Positions 1 to 9,129 of a stretch of DNA of 64,000 bases are shown piece after piece. Every line of letters begins with the position of its first letter. Position 1 is the stretch's first letter. Position numbers and translations under genes: made by a program. Origin of the DNA: Halobacillus massiliensis (GTDB taxonomy: Bacteria; Bacillota; Bacilli; Bacillales; Halobacillaceae); assembly GCF_900166625.1 (NCBI RefSeq), contig NZ_LT800499.1, positions 2,082,854-2,146,853 on the forward strand, written 5' to 3'. A model generated the notes under the pieces. That model was not told the DNA's origin. It saw only the letters and a program-made list of their open reading frames with translations, and made no database searches.

Positions 1-89
1 TTTTCAAAAAAACATAAAAAAAGAGAAAACTTTTATGTGCGAGGATTGTAATGATTCTTTACATCCTTGTTAGGAATAATGAATGTTTG

Positions 90-141
90 TGTTAGGTTTT
101 CTGACATATGCGCTGACATTGTTAAAAAAATCCTTTATGAT
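90..141 (+). promoter_or_regulatory. TnrA box and promoter of the fbpA-like/tnrA operon
   Basis: Positions 90-106 read TGTTA-N7-TGACA, a full match to the TnrA/GlnR consensus TGTNA-N7-TNACA. A TATGAT -10 element lies at 136-141, so the box centre falls about 50 bp upstream of the expected transcription start. That is the spacing known for TnrA-activated promoters. No good -35 element is visible, as expected for an activated promoter. Inference: TnrA activates its own operon when nitrogen is limiting. Confidence 0.75.
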
Positions 142-211
142 GTAATTAACCCAGATAGACGACGTAAGGCTGCACCCCTGATAGAAATTACTGATAAAGA
201 GGAGGTATCTT

Positions 212-439
212 ATGGAAGATAATAGACAGACAAATCAGGTAGAAGAAAGCAGCTGGTTAATGGAAATTACGGAGCCTAACAAGCTGCGGAACGCCGTATA
301 TAAAATGAAACATTACTATATTACATCATTGATTGAAGCCGGTATCTTACAGCCTTCTAAGAATCACTACACTTCTTTTACTCTCAGTCAACTTAAATAC
401 ATGGCAGAAAAAATGGAGCACCGGTCACCTCATGAATAA
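212..439 (+). CDS. Small FbpA-like protein upstream of tnrA
   Basis: 75-residue protein with a good ribosome-binding site (GAGGAGG) upstream. The stretch from about residue 25 (LRNAV, then K-rich helix, LIEAGI, then TLSQL) resembles the short Fur-regulated basic protein A family (FbpA). In B. subtilis those proteins are thought to help the iron-sparing response. It lies 26 bp before tnrA with no terminator between, so it is probably the first gene of that operon, under the TnrA box. No Fur box was seen at this promoter, so the family name rests on sequence resemblance only. It could simply be a small leader gene of unknown role. Confidence 0.55.
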   Translation: MEDNRQTNQVEESSWLMEITEPNKLRNAVYKMKHYYITSLIEAGILQPSKNHYTSFTLSQLKYMAEKMEHRSPHE

Positions 440-465
440 AATTCGTCAGGTAAAAGGAGTAAACT

Positions 466-768
466 ATGTCTTCTTATAAAGATAAAAAAGTCATAACCAT
501 TGGAATTGTAAATGAACTGACAGGGCTTTCCGCCCGAATGATTCGTTACTATGAGACTAGAGGATTGATTTTTCCTGACCGAACACCACGTGGTACAAGA
601 AAGTATTCGTTTACAGATGTAGAACTTTTAATGGAGATAGCAGATAAGCGTGAAGAAGGTGTACAGACATATGAAATCAAGCAAGAGCTTAGGAATAGAA
701 AGAAAGGAGTAAGGGATCATATGATCCGAGGCCAGTTAAATGCCCAGTTTAATATGAGAAAACATTAA
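466..768 (+). CDS. tnrA: Nitrogen-responsive transcription regulator TnrA
   Basis: 100-residue MerR-family protein. The N-terminal winged helix (about residues 11-80) contains the [10 protein letters not shown] and RGTRKYSF segments typical of TnrA and GlnR. The C-terminus ends GQLNAQFN, like the TnrA tail that contacts feedback-inhibited glutamine synthetase. The short length and tail favour TnrA over the longer GlnR. In Bacillus, TnrA activates ammonium and nitrate assimilation genes and represses glutamate synthase under nitrogen limitation. The ribosome-binding site AAAGGAG is correctly spaced from the ATG. A TnrA box upstream of the operon points to autoregulation. Confidence 0.9.
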   Translation: MSSYKDKKVITIGIVNELTGLSARMIRYYETRGLIFPDRTPRGTRKYSFTDVELLMEIADKREEGVQTYEIKQELRNRKKGVRDHMIRGQLNAQFNMRKH

Positions 769-769
769 T

Positions 770-810
770 AAAAGTACAATTCCTTTTAAGGAGTTGTGCT
801 TTTGTTTTTA
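770..810 (+). terminator. Rho-independent terminator after tnrA
   Basis: Inverted repeat AGTACAATTCC / GGAGTTGTGCT (two G-T pairs) around a TTTTAA loop, followed by a T-rich run, starting 2 bp after the tnrA stop codon. Confidence 0.8.
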
Positions 811-907
811 ACCTGAGAGGGCGTTTTACTTAGCAAAGGTAATTTAAACGTTTATTTATTGTGTCTCTGACACAAAATTCAGGTCTAAAGATTGGTACGC
901 CGACACG

Positions 908-937
908 TTGCAGATAATCGACATTAATCGTTATAAT
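908..937 (+). promoter_or_regulatory. Probable sigma-A promoter of putBC
   Basis: TTGCAG at 908-913 and TATAAT at 932-937, with an 18-bp spacer, about 65 bp before putB. In B. subtilis this operon is activated by PutR with proline. I could not recognise a specific PutR box here. Confidence 0.5.
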
Positions 938-1004
938 TTTCTTAAGATTAAATAATCTACTTTCATAAAAAAGCCCTCATTGGTAATTGATTAGAAAGGG
1001 TGTG

Positions 1005-1928
1005 ATGATCTTGGAAGCCATAAGTAAAAATTTCTTCTTGTTTCTCTCCAATAATAAGTTTTTAGATAAGTTTGCCAAACGTTTTGGAGCAAGATTTGGG
1101 GCTGACAAGATTGTAGGAGGAGAAACATTCTCCCATGCAATTCCAGTGATACAACAACTCAACCGTGACGGGCTTCATGTAACGGTAGATCACCTTGGTG
1201 AATTTGTAACTTCTGAAGTAGAAGCCAGAGAGCGGACTCATGGATGCATTGAATCTATTCATTCAATTGCTCATCATGAGCTTAACTCGGAGGTCTCTTT
1301 AAAACTGACCTCTCTTGGTCTGGATATCAATCGCGCACTTGTTATGGAAAATATGAAGCTTATTCTGGATGAGGCGAAAAAGTACAACATAACGGTAACC
1401 ATTGATATGGAGGATTCAAGCCGTTGTGGAGATACGATAGAAATCTATAAAGAATTAAAACAGGATTATGAAAACTTAGGAACCGTTATCCAATCTTATC
1501 TGTATCGTTCTGAAGAAGATCTGGAAGCGCTTAATAGCTGCCAGCCTTATTTAAGGCTCGTAAAAGGTGCCTATAAAGAAACTGGAAAAGTCGCTTTTCT
1601 TGAAAAAGATCATGTCGATAAGAACCTTAGAAAACTGATAAAAGCAAATCTGCTAGGTGGACATTACACAGCAATAGGAAGCCATGATGATGCAATTATT
1701 GCTTATACTAAAGAATTTGCAGAGAAAAACGACATTTCAAAAGAGCAGTTTGAATTCCAAATGCTGTATGGGATGAGAAACGAAACTCAAAAGCAGCTAG
1801 TAAAAGAAGGATATAAAGTTCGTGTCTATCTGCCTTATGGGGAAGACTGGTACGGCTATTTTATGAGACGTTTAGCTGAAAGGCCGGCTAATGTGGCCTT
1901 TGCAATAAAAGGAATTTTTAGTAAATAA
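1005..1928 (+). CDS. putB: Proline dehydrogenase
   Basis: 307 residues from the ATG at 1005, which follows the ribosome-binding site GAAAGGG and matches the B. subtilis PutB N-terminus. An in-frame TTG at 1011 is also possible, while the more upstream TTG at 987 precedes the ribosome-binding site. The protein oxidises L-proline to 1-pyrroline-5-carboxylate with FAD. The proline-oxidase barrel shows the family segments MTSLGLD-like (residues 97-104), [25 protein letters not shown] and the C-terminal [20 protein letters not shown]. It is 19 bp from putC, forming a two-step proline-to-glutamate operon. No proline permease gene follows. Confidence 0.93.
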   Translation: MILEAISKNFFLFLSNNKFLDKFAKRFGARFGADKIVGGETFSHAIPVIQQLNRDGLHVTVDHLGEFVTSEVEARERTHGCIESIHSIAHHELNSEVSLKLTSLGLDINRALVMENMKLILDEAKKYNITVTIDMEDSSRCGDTIEIYKELKQDYENLGTVIQSYLYRSEEDLEALNSCQPYLRLVKGAYKETGKVAFLEKDHVDKNLRKLIKANLLGGHYTAIGSHDDAIIAYTKEFAEKNDISKEQFEFQMLYGMRNETQKQLVKEGYKVRVYLPYGEDWYGYFMRRLAERPANVAFAIKGIFSK

Positions 1929-1947
1929 CGAAAAGGAGAGATTTAAT

Positions 1948-3495
1948 ATGGTAACACCTTACAAGCATGAGCCGTTTACAGATTTCACAGTAGAGGAAAA
2001 TAAAAAAGCATTCGAGGATGCTTTAAAGAAAGTAAAAGAAGAGCTGGGTCAAACTCATGATCTGCTCGTGAATGGAGAAAGAATTCGTACAGACGAAACC
2101 ATTGTTTCCACAAATCCTGCAGATACCAGCCAGGTTGTTGGTACGGTTTCAAAAGCAAATCAGGAGATTGCAGAAAAAGCCATTCAGGCAGCAGCCACAG
2201 CATTTGAAGACTGGAGAAAATGGGATGAGCGGGCAAGGGCTGAAATTCTATTCCGTGCAGCCAGCATTATTAGAAGAAGAAAACACGAATTCTCTGCATA
2301 CCTTGTATATGAAGTAGGTAAGCCGTGGAAAGAAGCGGATGCAGATACAGCAGAAGCCATTGACTTCCTTGAGTATTACGCCAGACAAATGATTGAGCTT
2401 AAAGATGGGAAGCCGATTGAGAGCCGTCCTGGTGAACAGAACCGTTATATCTATACACCGACTGGGGTCGCTGTTGTAATTCCACCATGGAACTTGGCAT
2501 TTGCGATTATGGCAGGAACAACTATAGCTCCTATCGTAACGGGAAGTACTGTTGTTTTGAAACCTGCCAGCAACAGTCCTGTTGTTGCCGCAAAATTTGT
2601 AGAAGTGCTTGAAGAAGCCGGCCTTCCTAAAGGTGTTCTTAACTTCGTGCCTGGAAGCGGGGGAGAAGTAGGAGACTATCTTGTAGATCATCCGAAAACA
2701 TCCCTTATTTCCTTTACAGGTTCCCGTGAAGTTGGAGTACGGATTCTCGAGAGAGCTGCAAAAATTCAGAAAGGTCAAAACCACATCAAACAGGTTATTG
2801 CAGAAATGGGTGGTAAAGATACCGTTGTAGTCGACAATAAAGCCAATCTTGAAACGGCCGCAGAAGCTATTATTGTATCAGCCTTTGGATTCTCTGGACA
2901 GAAATGCTCTTCCGGTTCACGTGCTGTTGTCCATGAAGAGGTTTATGATGAACTTCTTGAAATGGTAAAAGAGAAGACAGAGAAGCTTACACTGGGAAAT
3001 GCAGCAGAAGAGAATGTTTATATGGGGCCTGTCGTCGATCAGGGAGCCTATGATAAGGTGATGAGCTATATTGAAATTGGAAAAGAGGAAGGACGCCTTG
3101 TGACAGGAGGTAAAGGAGATGACTCTAAAGGTTACTTCATAGAGCCGACCGTTTTTGCTGATTTGGCACCGAATTCCCGCATGCAGCTGGAAGAAATCTT
3201 TGGACCTGTTGTCTGTTTTACAAAAGCAAGTAACTTTGATGAAGCCATTGAAATAGCGAATAATACAGAATACGGCTTAACAGGTGCTGTCATATCTGAT
3301 AATCGGGACCATCTAGAAAAAGCGAAAAGAGATTTCCACGTCGGCAACCTTTACTTTAACCGTAACTGTACTGGAGCAATTGTAGGATATCAGCCGTTTG
3401 GCGGCTTTAAGATGTCTGGTACAGATTCTAAAGCAGGCGGACCTGACTACTTAGCTTTGCATATGAATGCTAAAACAATTTCAGAAATGTACTAG
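1948..3495 (+). CDS. putC: 1-Pyrroline-5-carboxylate dehydrogenase
   Basis: 515 residues, the usual RocA/PutC length. This aldehyde dehydrogenase converts 1-pyrroline-5-carboxylate (glutamate semialdehyde) to glutamate using NAD, the second step of proline degradation. The catalytic Cys is in [10 protein letters not shown] (about residue 320), the general-base Glu in AEMGGKDT (about 286), and the cofactor-binding segment is [13 protein letters not shown]. It is preceded by the ribosome-binding site AAGGAGAG. Adjacency to putB favours a proline role (putC) over the arginine-pathway paralogue rocA, but sequence alone cannot fully separate the two. Confidence 0.9.
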   Translation: MVTPYKHEPFTDFTVEENKKAFEDALKKVKEELGQTHDLLVNGERIRTDETIVSTNPADTSQVVGTVSKANQEIAEKAIQAAATAFEDWRKWDERARAEILFRAASIIRRRKHEFSAYLVYEVGKPWKEADADTAEAIDFLEYYARQMIELKDGKPIESRPGEQNRYIYTPTGVAVVIPPWNLAFAIMAGTTIAPIVTGSTVVLKPASNSPVVAAKFVEVLEEAGLPKGVLNFVPGSGGEVGDYLVDHPKTSLISFTGSREVGVRILERAAKIQKGQNHIKQVIAEMGGKDTVVVDNKANLETAAEAIIVSAFGFSGQKCSSGSRAVVHEEVYDELLEMVKEKTEKLTLGNAAEENVYMGPVVDQGAYDKVMSYIEIGKEEGRLVTGGKGDDSKGYFIEPTVFADLAPNSRMQLEEIFGPVVCFTKASNFDEAIEIANNTEYGLTGAVISDNRDHLEKAKRDFHVGNLYFNRNCTGAIVGYQPFGGFKMSGTDSKAGGPDYLALHMNAKTISEMY

Positions 3496-3501
3496 TAATA
3501 C

Positions 3502-3532
3502 AAAGGAGTTTTCCATATCGGAAAACTCCTTT
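3502..3532 (+). terminator. Terminator of putBC
   Basis: Perfect 13-bp stem AAAGGAGTTTTCC / GGAAAACTCCTTT around ATATC, six bases after the putC stop. Confidence 0.88.
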
Positions 3533-3655
3533 CATCGTATTTAGTGAAAAAACCATCTGTGACTCACACTCTGTATTAATTATTCCATTGGCAGAGAAAC
3601 AGGAGTCTCACAATTTTCCTAAAAGGCTTTTCCGTTTATTGATGTGTGAAGAAAA

Positions 3656-3765
3656 GCGGCTGGGAAATAGCTCGCTTTCCGCGGGGGGCCGGTGAGCTAG
3701 CTTGCTGCACTCGAGGATCTCACCCTGTTTCTATCTCCCTGCAGGAGTTTTGCCATTTCTCTTGA
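3656..3765 (+). repeat. Intergenic palindromic repeat, subfamily 1, copy A1
   Basis: Starts GCGGCTGGGAAATAGCTCGC and continues through GGTGAGCTAGC ... GGATCTCACC and CTCCCTGCAGGAG. The terminal GCCATTTC is followed by diverged sequence instead of the usual CCAGCC. Inner arms (GGTGAG / CTCACC) and outer arms (GGGAAAT / ATTTC) are complementary. The copy is imperfect at its right end. It lies about 161 bp before copy A2 with similar flanking sequence (TTCCGTTTAT), so A1-A2 look like a tandem duplication. It is not protein-coding. Confidence 0.75.
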
Positions 3766-3816
3766 TCTCTCTTTAAGAGGAGGAAGAAGGCTGTTCCGTT
3801 TATGAGGTGTGAAAAA

Positions 3817-3930
3817 GCGGCTGGGAAATAGCTCGCTTTCCACGGGGAGCCGGTGAGCTAGCTCGTTACACTCGAGGATCTCACCTTGGCTCTTCTCCCT
3901 GCAGGAGTCTCGCCATTTCCCAGCCTCTTT
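3817..3930 (+). repeat. Intergenic palindromic repeat, subfamily 1, copy A2
   Basis: Complete copy running from GCGGCTGGGAAATAGCTCGC to GTCTCGCCATTTCCCAGCC. Outer arms GGCTGGGAAAT / ATTTCCCAGCC pair, the next GCTCGC / GCGAG-like arms lie inside, and the GGTGAG / CTCACC hairpin is at the centre. The copy is nearly the reverse complement of the element at 28016-28130. Confidence 0.85.
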
Positions 3931-4145
3931 ACCGGCGATGGTATGAACGGAACGCAGTAGTTTCAGTAACTACTCTAGAAAATAGTTTTCTCTTACTAAT
4001 TGTTCCATTACTTCTAATAAACGCGAAGGGCCGGGGGAAAGGGCGAGACTCCTAGGGGAGGATAGAACAGGGTGAGATCCCGGAGGGCTAAAAGCCCGAG
4101 GAAGCTCAGCGTTCGCCCATGGAAAGCGAGTCGTTTCCCCAGGCC
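3821..4145 (+). repeat. Composite repeat block, left arm of a 23.7-kb-spaced inverted pair
   Basis: These 325 bp (repeat A2, a unique linker and repeat A3) are a near-identical reverse complement of 27797-28122. The linker, including CTCTAGAAAATAGTTTTC and ACCGGCGATGGTATGAACG, is shared as well, so this is one duplicated unit and not only two members of a dispersed family. By eye about a dozen positions differ. Weaker similarity appears to extend leftward through A1. Confidence 0.85.
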
Positions 4146-4147
4146 CT
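4026..4147 (+). repeat. Intergenic palindromic repeat, subfamily 2, copy A3
   Basis: Runs from AAGGGCCGGGGGAAAGGGCGAG to GAGTCGTTTCCCCAGGCCC. Arms GGGCC-GGGGGAAA / TTTCCCC-AGGCCC pair, with an inner GGGCT-AAAA-GCCC stem. It shares the block GGCGAGACTCCTA with subfamily 1 and has the same architecture with different arm sequences. It matches 27797-27915 in reverse complement. Confidence 0.82.
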
Positions 4148-4212
4148 TTTTTCTAACACATAGTAAACGGAAATCTCTTCCCGTTTAAGGGAGAATTAAA
4201 GAAGCCTCCTTA

Positions 4213-4267
4213 GAAGAGAAGAACAGAGAAATCCCGGAAGCCTGAGGAAGCTCTGCGTTCGAGGACT
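4213..4267 (+). repeat. Decayed fragment of subfamily 2 repeat
   Basis: GAGAAGAACAG ... GATCCCGGA-like and GAGGAAGCTC-GCGTTCG segments match the middle of copy A3. Both ends are missing. The rest of the 3533-4427 gap holds no open reading frame I would call a gene. Confidence 0.5.
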
Positions 4268-4320
4268 CATAGAATGGAATATTGCTGGTCAACCGCATAA
4301 AGAGATTTTTTCAAAAACTG

Positions 4321-4352
4321 CAAGGAGTTTCCTCAATAGGGAGCCTCCTTTT
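4321..4352 (+). terminator. Terminator-like hairpin before putR
   Basis: Imperfect stem AAGGAG-TTTCC / GGGAG-CCTCCTT followed by TTTTTCTTTTTC. It would stop read-through from the repeat region into putR. Confidence 0.5.
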
Positions 4353-4427
4353 TCTTTTTCTTTATTGAATAACCCTATATAATAATAGAAGATAAGGTGA
4401 GCGAAAACTGCTCGAAAGGTATGGGGT

Positions 4428-5705
4428 TTGTTTATGGAAATAAAGGATTTAATTCTTCAAGCAGAGGATATTCATAAAGCAACAGAATTGATCAGTTCAA
4501 AACTTGGAAAACCCGTGATTGTTGAAAATAAAAATTTCGAATTAATTTCGTACAGTTCTTCGTTTGAGGAATTTGATCAGACACAGCAGAAAACAATACT
4601 TTCTAAAAAGTGCCCGATTTTTATTATAGACCGTTTAAAAAAGGAAGGGATCGTACAAAAACTGGAAAAACAAACAGACCCAATCAGGGTTCATCCCATC
4701 GAAGAATTTGGATTTCACCAGCGGATTGTCATAGCCGCGAAGCATCTCGGTCATACGATGGGTTACATATGGGTGCAGGAATCTGATCAACTCCTGGAAG
4801 TTGACGAACTGAGCTTCTTAGAGGAGATTACCCCACACCTAGGAAAGCTGATATATGATGTATATGCCCGAACGAGTGCACAGGATGGTCAGAAAGAGGA
4901 GATTCTTTGGAAGCTGCTTCACCACGAATATGGGAGTGAAAGCCAAATTCGACATGAGGCTTCTCTGGCAAAATTGAGGCTGCCTGATCGCTTCTCCATA
5001 GTTGTTTTTTCTGTTACGGATCCTAAAAATAAATATTTGCTTGATTATCTCGAAGAGTCTGTCCAGTCCTTTACCCGTCACCATACGGTCAACTATTTAA
5101 AAACTGAATTTCAAATGATATTACTTCTTCATGGAGAAGCTAAGGAAGAATTTGATTCGAGAGACCTTTCGAGAAGTTTCATTCAGGAGATAAAAAATAC
5201 ATTTGGTGAAGAAAAATTTTATTCCTTTTTCATCGGGATAGGGAAAGAATATACCTCTTTATATTACTTAAGAAAGAGTTTCCTTGAAGCATTGGAGGTC
5301 ATTGAAACCGCCAACTTTATAACCCCCCGTCCTGAAACAATGCCACGAGAATTTGCGAAATTAGGAATTTATCGTTATGTCGCAGCTCTTTATGAGAAAA
5401 ACAGCTCAGAAGATTATTATAGTGAAGACCTTCTCAACCTGATGGCGAATGATTTAAAGAAACAAACCAACCTCTTACAGACGCTTGAAGTTTACCTGGC
5501 TAATAATGGGAAAGCGAAGCTTACGGCTAATGCTCTTTTTATTCATCCTAATACATTAAACTATCGAATTAAGCAAATTCAGGAATTAACGAATATAGAT
5601 TTTAATGATTTTAATATGAAAAGCTATTTATATACAGAACTTCTGCTGTTAAATAATGTGGATGCTTACTACAAACGTTACACGGAAGCATTAAAAGTAA
5701 ATTAA
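4428..5705 (+). CDS. putR: PucR-family regulator, probable proline-responsive PutR
   Basis: 425 residues from the TTG at 4428 (ribosome-binding site AAAGG, 8 bp away); an ATG at 4434 with GGGG upstream is an equal candidate. The C-terminal 65 residues (TANALFIHPNTLNYRIKQIQELT) form the PucR-type helix-turn-helix, and the middle resembles the GGDEF-like sensory fold of this family. In B. subtilis, PutR of this architecture activates putBCP with proline as co-inducer. The position directly downstream of putBC supports that role. The proline link is inferred from context, since PucR-type proteins also serve purine and sugar pathways. Confidence 0.75.
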   Translation: MFMEIKDLILQAEDIHKATELISSKLGKPVIVENKNFELISYSSSFEEFDQTQQKTILSKKCPIFIIDRLKKEGIVQKLEKQTDPIRVHPIEEFGFHQRIVIAAKHLGHTMGYIWVQESDQLLEVDELSFLEEITPHLGKLIYDVYARTSAQDGQKEEILWKLLHHEYGSESQIRHEASLAKLRLPDRFSIVVFSVTDPKNKYLLDYLEESVQSFTRHHTVNYLKTEFQMILLLHGEAKEEFDSRDLSRSFIQEIKNTFGEEKFYSFFIGIGKEYTSLYYLRKSFLEALEVIETANFITPRPETMPREFAKLGIYRYVAALYEKNSSEDYYSEDLLNLMANDLKKQTNLLQTLEVYLANNGKAKLTANALFIHPNTLNYRIKQIQELTNIDFNDFNMKSYLYTELLLLNNVDAYYKRYTEALKVN

Positions 5706-5748
5706 TTAATGGATATTAAAAGTTATTCCAGCTTATGAATGGGAGAAG

Positions 5749-5793
5749 AGGCTGGGAAATGGTTCATTTTTAGCTGGGCGATTTCCCAGCCTT
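5749..5793 (+). terminator. Mini-hairpin made of the repeat termini, probable putR terminator
   Basis: AGGCTGGGAAAT (5749-5760) and ATTTCCCAGCCT (5781-5792) pair perfectly around 20 bp, then TTTAAATTT follows. These arms are the outer ends of the subfamily 1 repeat with the interior missing, so this looks like an internally deleted repeat copy now placed as a terminator. Confidence 0.6.
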
Positions 5794-5823
5794 TAAATTT
5801 CAAAAAGCTGAGCTCAAAAAGAA

Positions 5824-5847
5824 AAAGCCCGGGAAATCCCGGGCTTT
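5824..5847 (-). terminator. Terminator of ppc
   Basis: Perfect 10-bp stem AAAGCCCGGG / CCCGGGCTTT. Read on the minus strand it is followed by TTTTTCTTTTT, just past the ppc stop. Confidence 0.9.
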
Positions 5848-5854
5848 AGCTGTA

Positions 5855-8614
5855 TCAACCTGTATTTCGAAGACCAGCAGCAATACCGCTTATTGTAAGC
5901 AGTACTTCTGTCAGCAATTCGTCATGTCCGTTTTCATGGTTTCTTAAATTTTTTATTAACTCTACTTGCAGGAAATTCAATGGATCGACATAGGGATTAC
6001 GGAGCTTAACAGATTCCTGGATCGTAGGTTGATGATCCAATAATTCATTGTCACCCGTAATTTTCAGCAAAATATCTTTAGTCTTTTCATATTCTTCTGC
6101 AATGTTATTAAAGATTCTTTCACCCATATCCTTATCTCCTGCAAGCTCAGTGTACTCTTTTGCTGTAAATAGATCTGCTTTCGTCAGCGCCATCTGCAGG
6201 TTATCAATCGTTGAGCGGAAGAACGGCCAATTATTATACATGTTCTGCAGGTGTGTAAGGTTTTTCTCATCCTGATCAGCAAACTCCTTAAGTCCAGTTC
6301 CTGACGCATACCAGGCAGGAATGAGCTGGCGATTCTGTGTCCAGGCAAACACCCATGGGATCGCTCTTAAGTTTTCAAATTTTGTACTGTCTTTTCTCTT
6401 CATTGGACGCGAACCGATATTCAATTCGCTGATTTCCTGAAGTGGTGTGACGTCATTGAAATAAGTTAAGAAATCTTCATCTTTAAAGACGAGAGATTGA
6501 TACTTTTCAAGCGATACATTAGCTGCAGTTTCCATTACATCTTCCCATAGGTCATCCCAACTATTCGCTTGTTCTGTTTCTTTAGAGATGTTTGCAGCAC
6601 CTTCCAGCAGGGTGGAAATACCTTGCTCAAGACTGCGATAAGCAATTTCTCTAATTAGATAGCGGGAGGATAAAACTTCTCCCTGCTCAGTAATTTTCAC
6701 ACCATCTCCGAGAGTGTCAAGCGGTTGGGAAGCGATGCTGCGGTTTAAAGGGCCGCCGCCTCGTCCAAGAGATCCTCCGCGGCCGTGGAAGAATTTTAAT
6801 CCGACATTATATTCTTTTGCCATGTCATGGATTTCCTGCTGAGCTTTATAAAGCCTCCAGTTGGCAGTCAGTGTGCCTCCATCTTTACTTCCATCCGAAT
6901 ATCCAAGCATGATTTCCTGATTACTGCCTAGATTATTAAGGTGTTTGCGATATACGTCCATTTCAAATAACGACTTTAATATTTCAGGCCCGGCTTTTAA
7001 ATCATCAACTGTCTCAAGAAGGGGAGCCACGTTCAAACTGCTTTCAATTTCGCCGTTTGTATGAAGCCGGTAAATTCCTGCCTCTTTCGCAAGAACGAGG
7101 ACTTCCAGAAGATCGCTTGCAGATTCTGTCATACTAATTAAGTAAACCTGTATGGATCGTTCTCCAAATTCCTTGTGTGCTTCGCGAATAAGATGAAAGA
7201 CTTTCAGCATTTCTTGGGTTTCTTCAGAATAATCTTCATTTAACAATGTGATTGGACGTGGATCCTTCAGCACATTTTCCAGAAGCTTCACTTTTTCATT
7301 TTCAGGAAGTTGAGAATAGTCTTCGGTAATTCCGACATTTTTAAGGAGCTCATCAATTGCTGATTCATGTTCGCCGCTATGGTTTCTTATATCAAGTGTA
7401 GCTAAGTGGAACCCAAATAATTTAACCTGGCGGACAAGCTTTTGAAGCATTTTTAATTCATGTTTTGTCGGGTGATGTTCTTTAACCGAGTTTTGAATTT
7501 CATAAAGATCATCAAGCAGCTCCTCTGCTGTATCGTATCCATGTTCCGACTTTCCGACTTGTCTAATTTTTTCTAAAATAATGGCAAACTTGCGACGATA
7601 GATTTCACTTTCTGCTCGCCACACTTTGTCTTTAGGAAGATGTTTCTCATCTTCCGTCACCGACTGGATGAAGCTTTCACTTATATGGATTCGGTTAGTA
7701 GAATGGCTGAACCGCTTCATTAATTCAATAAGAACGGCTTCATACTTTTTCAGTACGAGCTGGCGCTGCTTTTTTAATGTGTCCCAAGTAATATCAGGTG
7801 TTACATTTGGGTTGCCATCACGGTCGCCGCCGATCCAGGATCCGAAATGGAGAATATTCGGTACTTGCCAATTTTCTTCTGGATAGACTTCTGACAGACG
7901 GTTTTCTAATTCCTGATGAATGTCAGGAAGTACATCGAATAAAGTCTGATCAAAATAATAAAGCCCGTTGCGAACTTCATCCATTACTGTAGGTTTCCTC
8001 TCACGGAGCTCGTCCGTCTGCCAGAGTACAGTCACTTCATTAAACAGGCTTTCTTCCAGGTTTTCTTTTTCACCCTTCGTAAGCTGTGCGCTGTCCAGTT
8101 CTTTCAATATACCGGCAATTCGTTTCTGAATTTCAAGTACGGTCCGTTTTGTTGCTTCTGTAGGGTGTGCCGTAATAATCAATTCCAGTGATAAGGTATT
8201 TAATACGTCTTGAATTACAGTCTTATCGATATTATTTTCTTTAAGGTTTAATACGGCACTTTCAAGTGAATATGGCTGTGCTCCGTGGTCTTCCCGAAGC
8301 TGATACTCTCTGCGTCGGCGAATACGGTGATTTTGCTCAGCGATGTTTACGAGGTGAAAGTAAATGGAGAATGCCCGAATGACCTGAGAACGAAGAGGAG
8401 GCTTTAAATCTTTGATTTCCTCTTTTAATTGGGTGTATGCTTCATAATTCTGATTGCTTCGAATTTCTTTCGTCAGTTTTCTGATGTTTTCTACTTTGTT
8501 AAGTAATTTTTCTCCCCCATGATGGACAAGAATATCTCCGAGTATACTGCCGAGTAAATTGACATCACGCCTTAATGGCGTGGTATGGTCACTTTTTTGC
8601 TGCTGTAATTTCAT
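5855..8614 (-). CDS. ppc: Phosphoenolpyruvate carboxylase
   Basis: 919 residues from the ATG at 8614 (ribosome-binding site AGGATGGTG). A longer frame exists upstream but lacks a ribosome-binding site and extends beyond the normal N-terminus. It makes oxaloacetate from PEP and bicarbonate to refill the TCA cycle. Signature segments are LIITAHPTEATKR (catalytic His), GGDRDGNPNVT, GYSDGSKDGG and FFHGRGGSLGRGGGP, and the C-terminus ends RNTG, matching the conserved Ppc end. B. subtilis relies on pyruvate carboxylase instead and I do not recall a ppc there, so this gene departs from that gene order. Single gene with its own terminator. Confidence 0.96.
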   Translation of the reverse strand: MKLQQQKSDHTTPLRRDVNLLGSILGDILVHHGGEKLLNKVENIRKLTKEIRSNQNYEAYTQLKEEIKDLKPPLRSQVIRAFSIYFHLVNIAEQNHRIRRRREYQLREDHGAQPYSLESAVLNLKENNIDKTVIQDVLNTLSLELIITAHPTEATKRTVLEIQKRIAGILKELDSAQLTKGEKENLEESLFNEVTVLWQTDELRERKPTVMDEVRNGLYYFDQTLFDVLPDIHQELENRLSEVYPEENWQVPNILHFGSWIGGDRDGNPNVTPDITWDTLKKQRQLVLKKYEAVLIELMKRFSHSTNRIHISESFIQSVTEDEKHLPKDKVWRAESEIYRRKFAIILEKIRQVGKSEHGYDTAEELLDDLYEIQNSVKEHHPTKHELKMLQKLVRQVKLFGFHLATLDIRNHSGEHESAIDELLKNVGITEDYSQLPENEKVKLLENVLKDPRPITLLNEDYSEETQEMLKVFHLIREAHKEFGERSIQVYLISMTESASDLLEVLVLAKEAGIYRLHTNGEIESSLNVAPLLETVDDLKAGPEILKSLFEMDVYRKHLNNLGSNQEIMLGYSDGSKDGGTLTANWRLYKAQQEIHDMAKEYNVGLKFFHGRGGSLGRGGGPLNRSIASQPLDTLGDGVKITEQGEVLSSRYLIREIAYRSLEQGISTLLEGAANISKETEQANSWDDLWEDVMETAANVSLEKYQSLVFKDEDFLTYFNDVTPLQEISELNIGSRPMKRKDSTKFENLRAIPWVFAWTQNRQLIPAWYASGTGLKEFADQDEKNLTHLQNMYNNWPFFRSTIDNLQMALTKADLFTAKEYTELAGDKDMGERIFNNIAEEYEKTKDILLKITGDNELLDHQPTIQESVKLRNPYVDPLNFLQVELIKNLRNHENGHDELLTEVLLTISGIAAGLRNTG

Positions 8615-8753
8615 GATTTCACCATCCTGTATGTTCTTGTTATTTAGCGTGGCATTGATAAACCATCGCTTATATTCACATAATGTTATCAGAATTTTTT
8701 GGATAGTCAAATGAAGTGTATAGCTGAACCCCTTGGTGTAAGCGCTTTTATGT

Positions 8754-9047
8754 TTAAGAGTGGCTTATATATTCTGATACGGTAAAAGAAAGATCATCAT
8801 TTCCAAAGAGTGAAAGTACTTCAATCAATACACTGCTTGAAATAGGGTCAGCATCTTTTTTGGGAATTGTTTCTTCTAACGCTTTTAGCAGTTTTTTATT
8901 CTCCCCTTGCTGCGGATAAGCTTTTTTGTATAGCCTCAAAGGATCGAGATCATTATTGATGCACCATTGTGCAAAAATAAGAATCATTGTTTCTTCATCC
9001 TTCACGTATTGCTGAATGACTTTTTCATCTATTTCTTTACGATCCAT
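8754..9047 (-). CDS. Unknown small soluble protein
   Basis: 97 residues from the ATG at 9047, which has the strong ribosome-binding site AAGGAGAG. The frame upstream of it lacks one. The sequence is acidic and apparently all-helical with no signal peptide or membrane segment. FAQWCINNDLDPLRLYKKAYP is the most distinctive stretch and reads like a short conserved Bacillaceae family, but I cannot name it. It sits between ppc and the aldehyde dehydrogenase, all on the minus strand, with about 80 bp on one side and 140 bp on the other, so it may be monocistronic. Confidence 0.7.
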   Translation of the reverse strand: MDRKEIDEKVIQQYVKDEETMILIFAQWCINNDLDPLRLYKKAYPQQGENKKLLKALEETIPKKDADPISSSVLIEVLSLFGNDDLSFTVSEYISHS

Positions 9048-9129
9048 TTTCTCTCTCCTTTCATTTGATATCACGAGGAAATACCAGGTTTCAAAGAAAG
9101 CCGCCGGATAAGGGCGACTTTCGTAATCT

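Noticed and set aside
2248..2784. 178-residue minus-strand frame opposite putC
   Set aside because: It is a shadow of the strongly supported putC gene, with no ribosome-binding site or motif.
3533..4427. CRISPR-like array in the repeat-rich gap
   Set aside because: The repeats are about 110 bp, long imperfect palindromes with irregular spacing, and no cas genes are nearby.
8615..8710. N-terminal extension of ppc by 32 residues
   Set aside because: The extension lacks a ribosome-binding site and goes beyond the known N-terminus; the ATG at 8614 has AGGATGGTG upstream.
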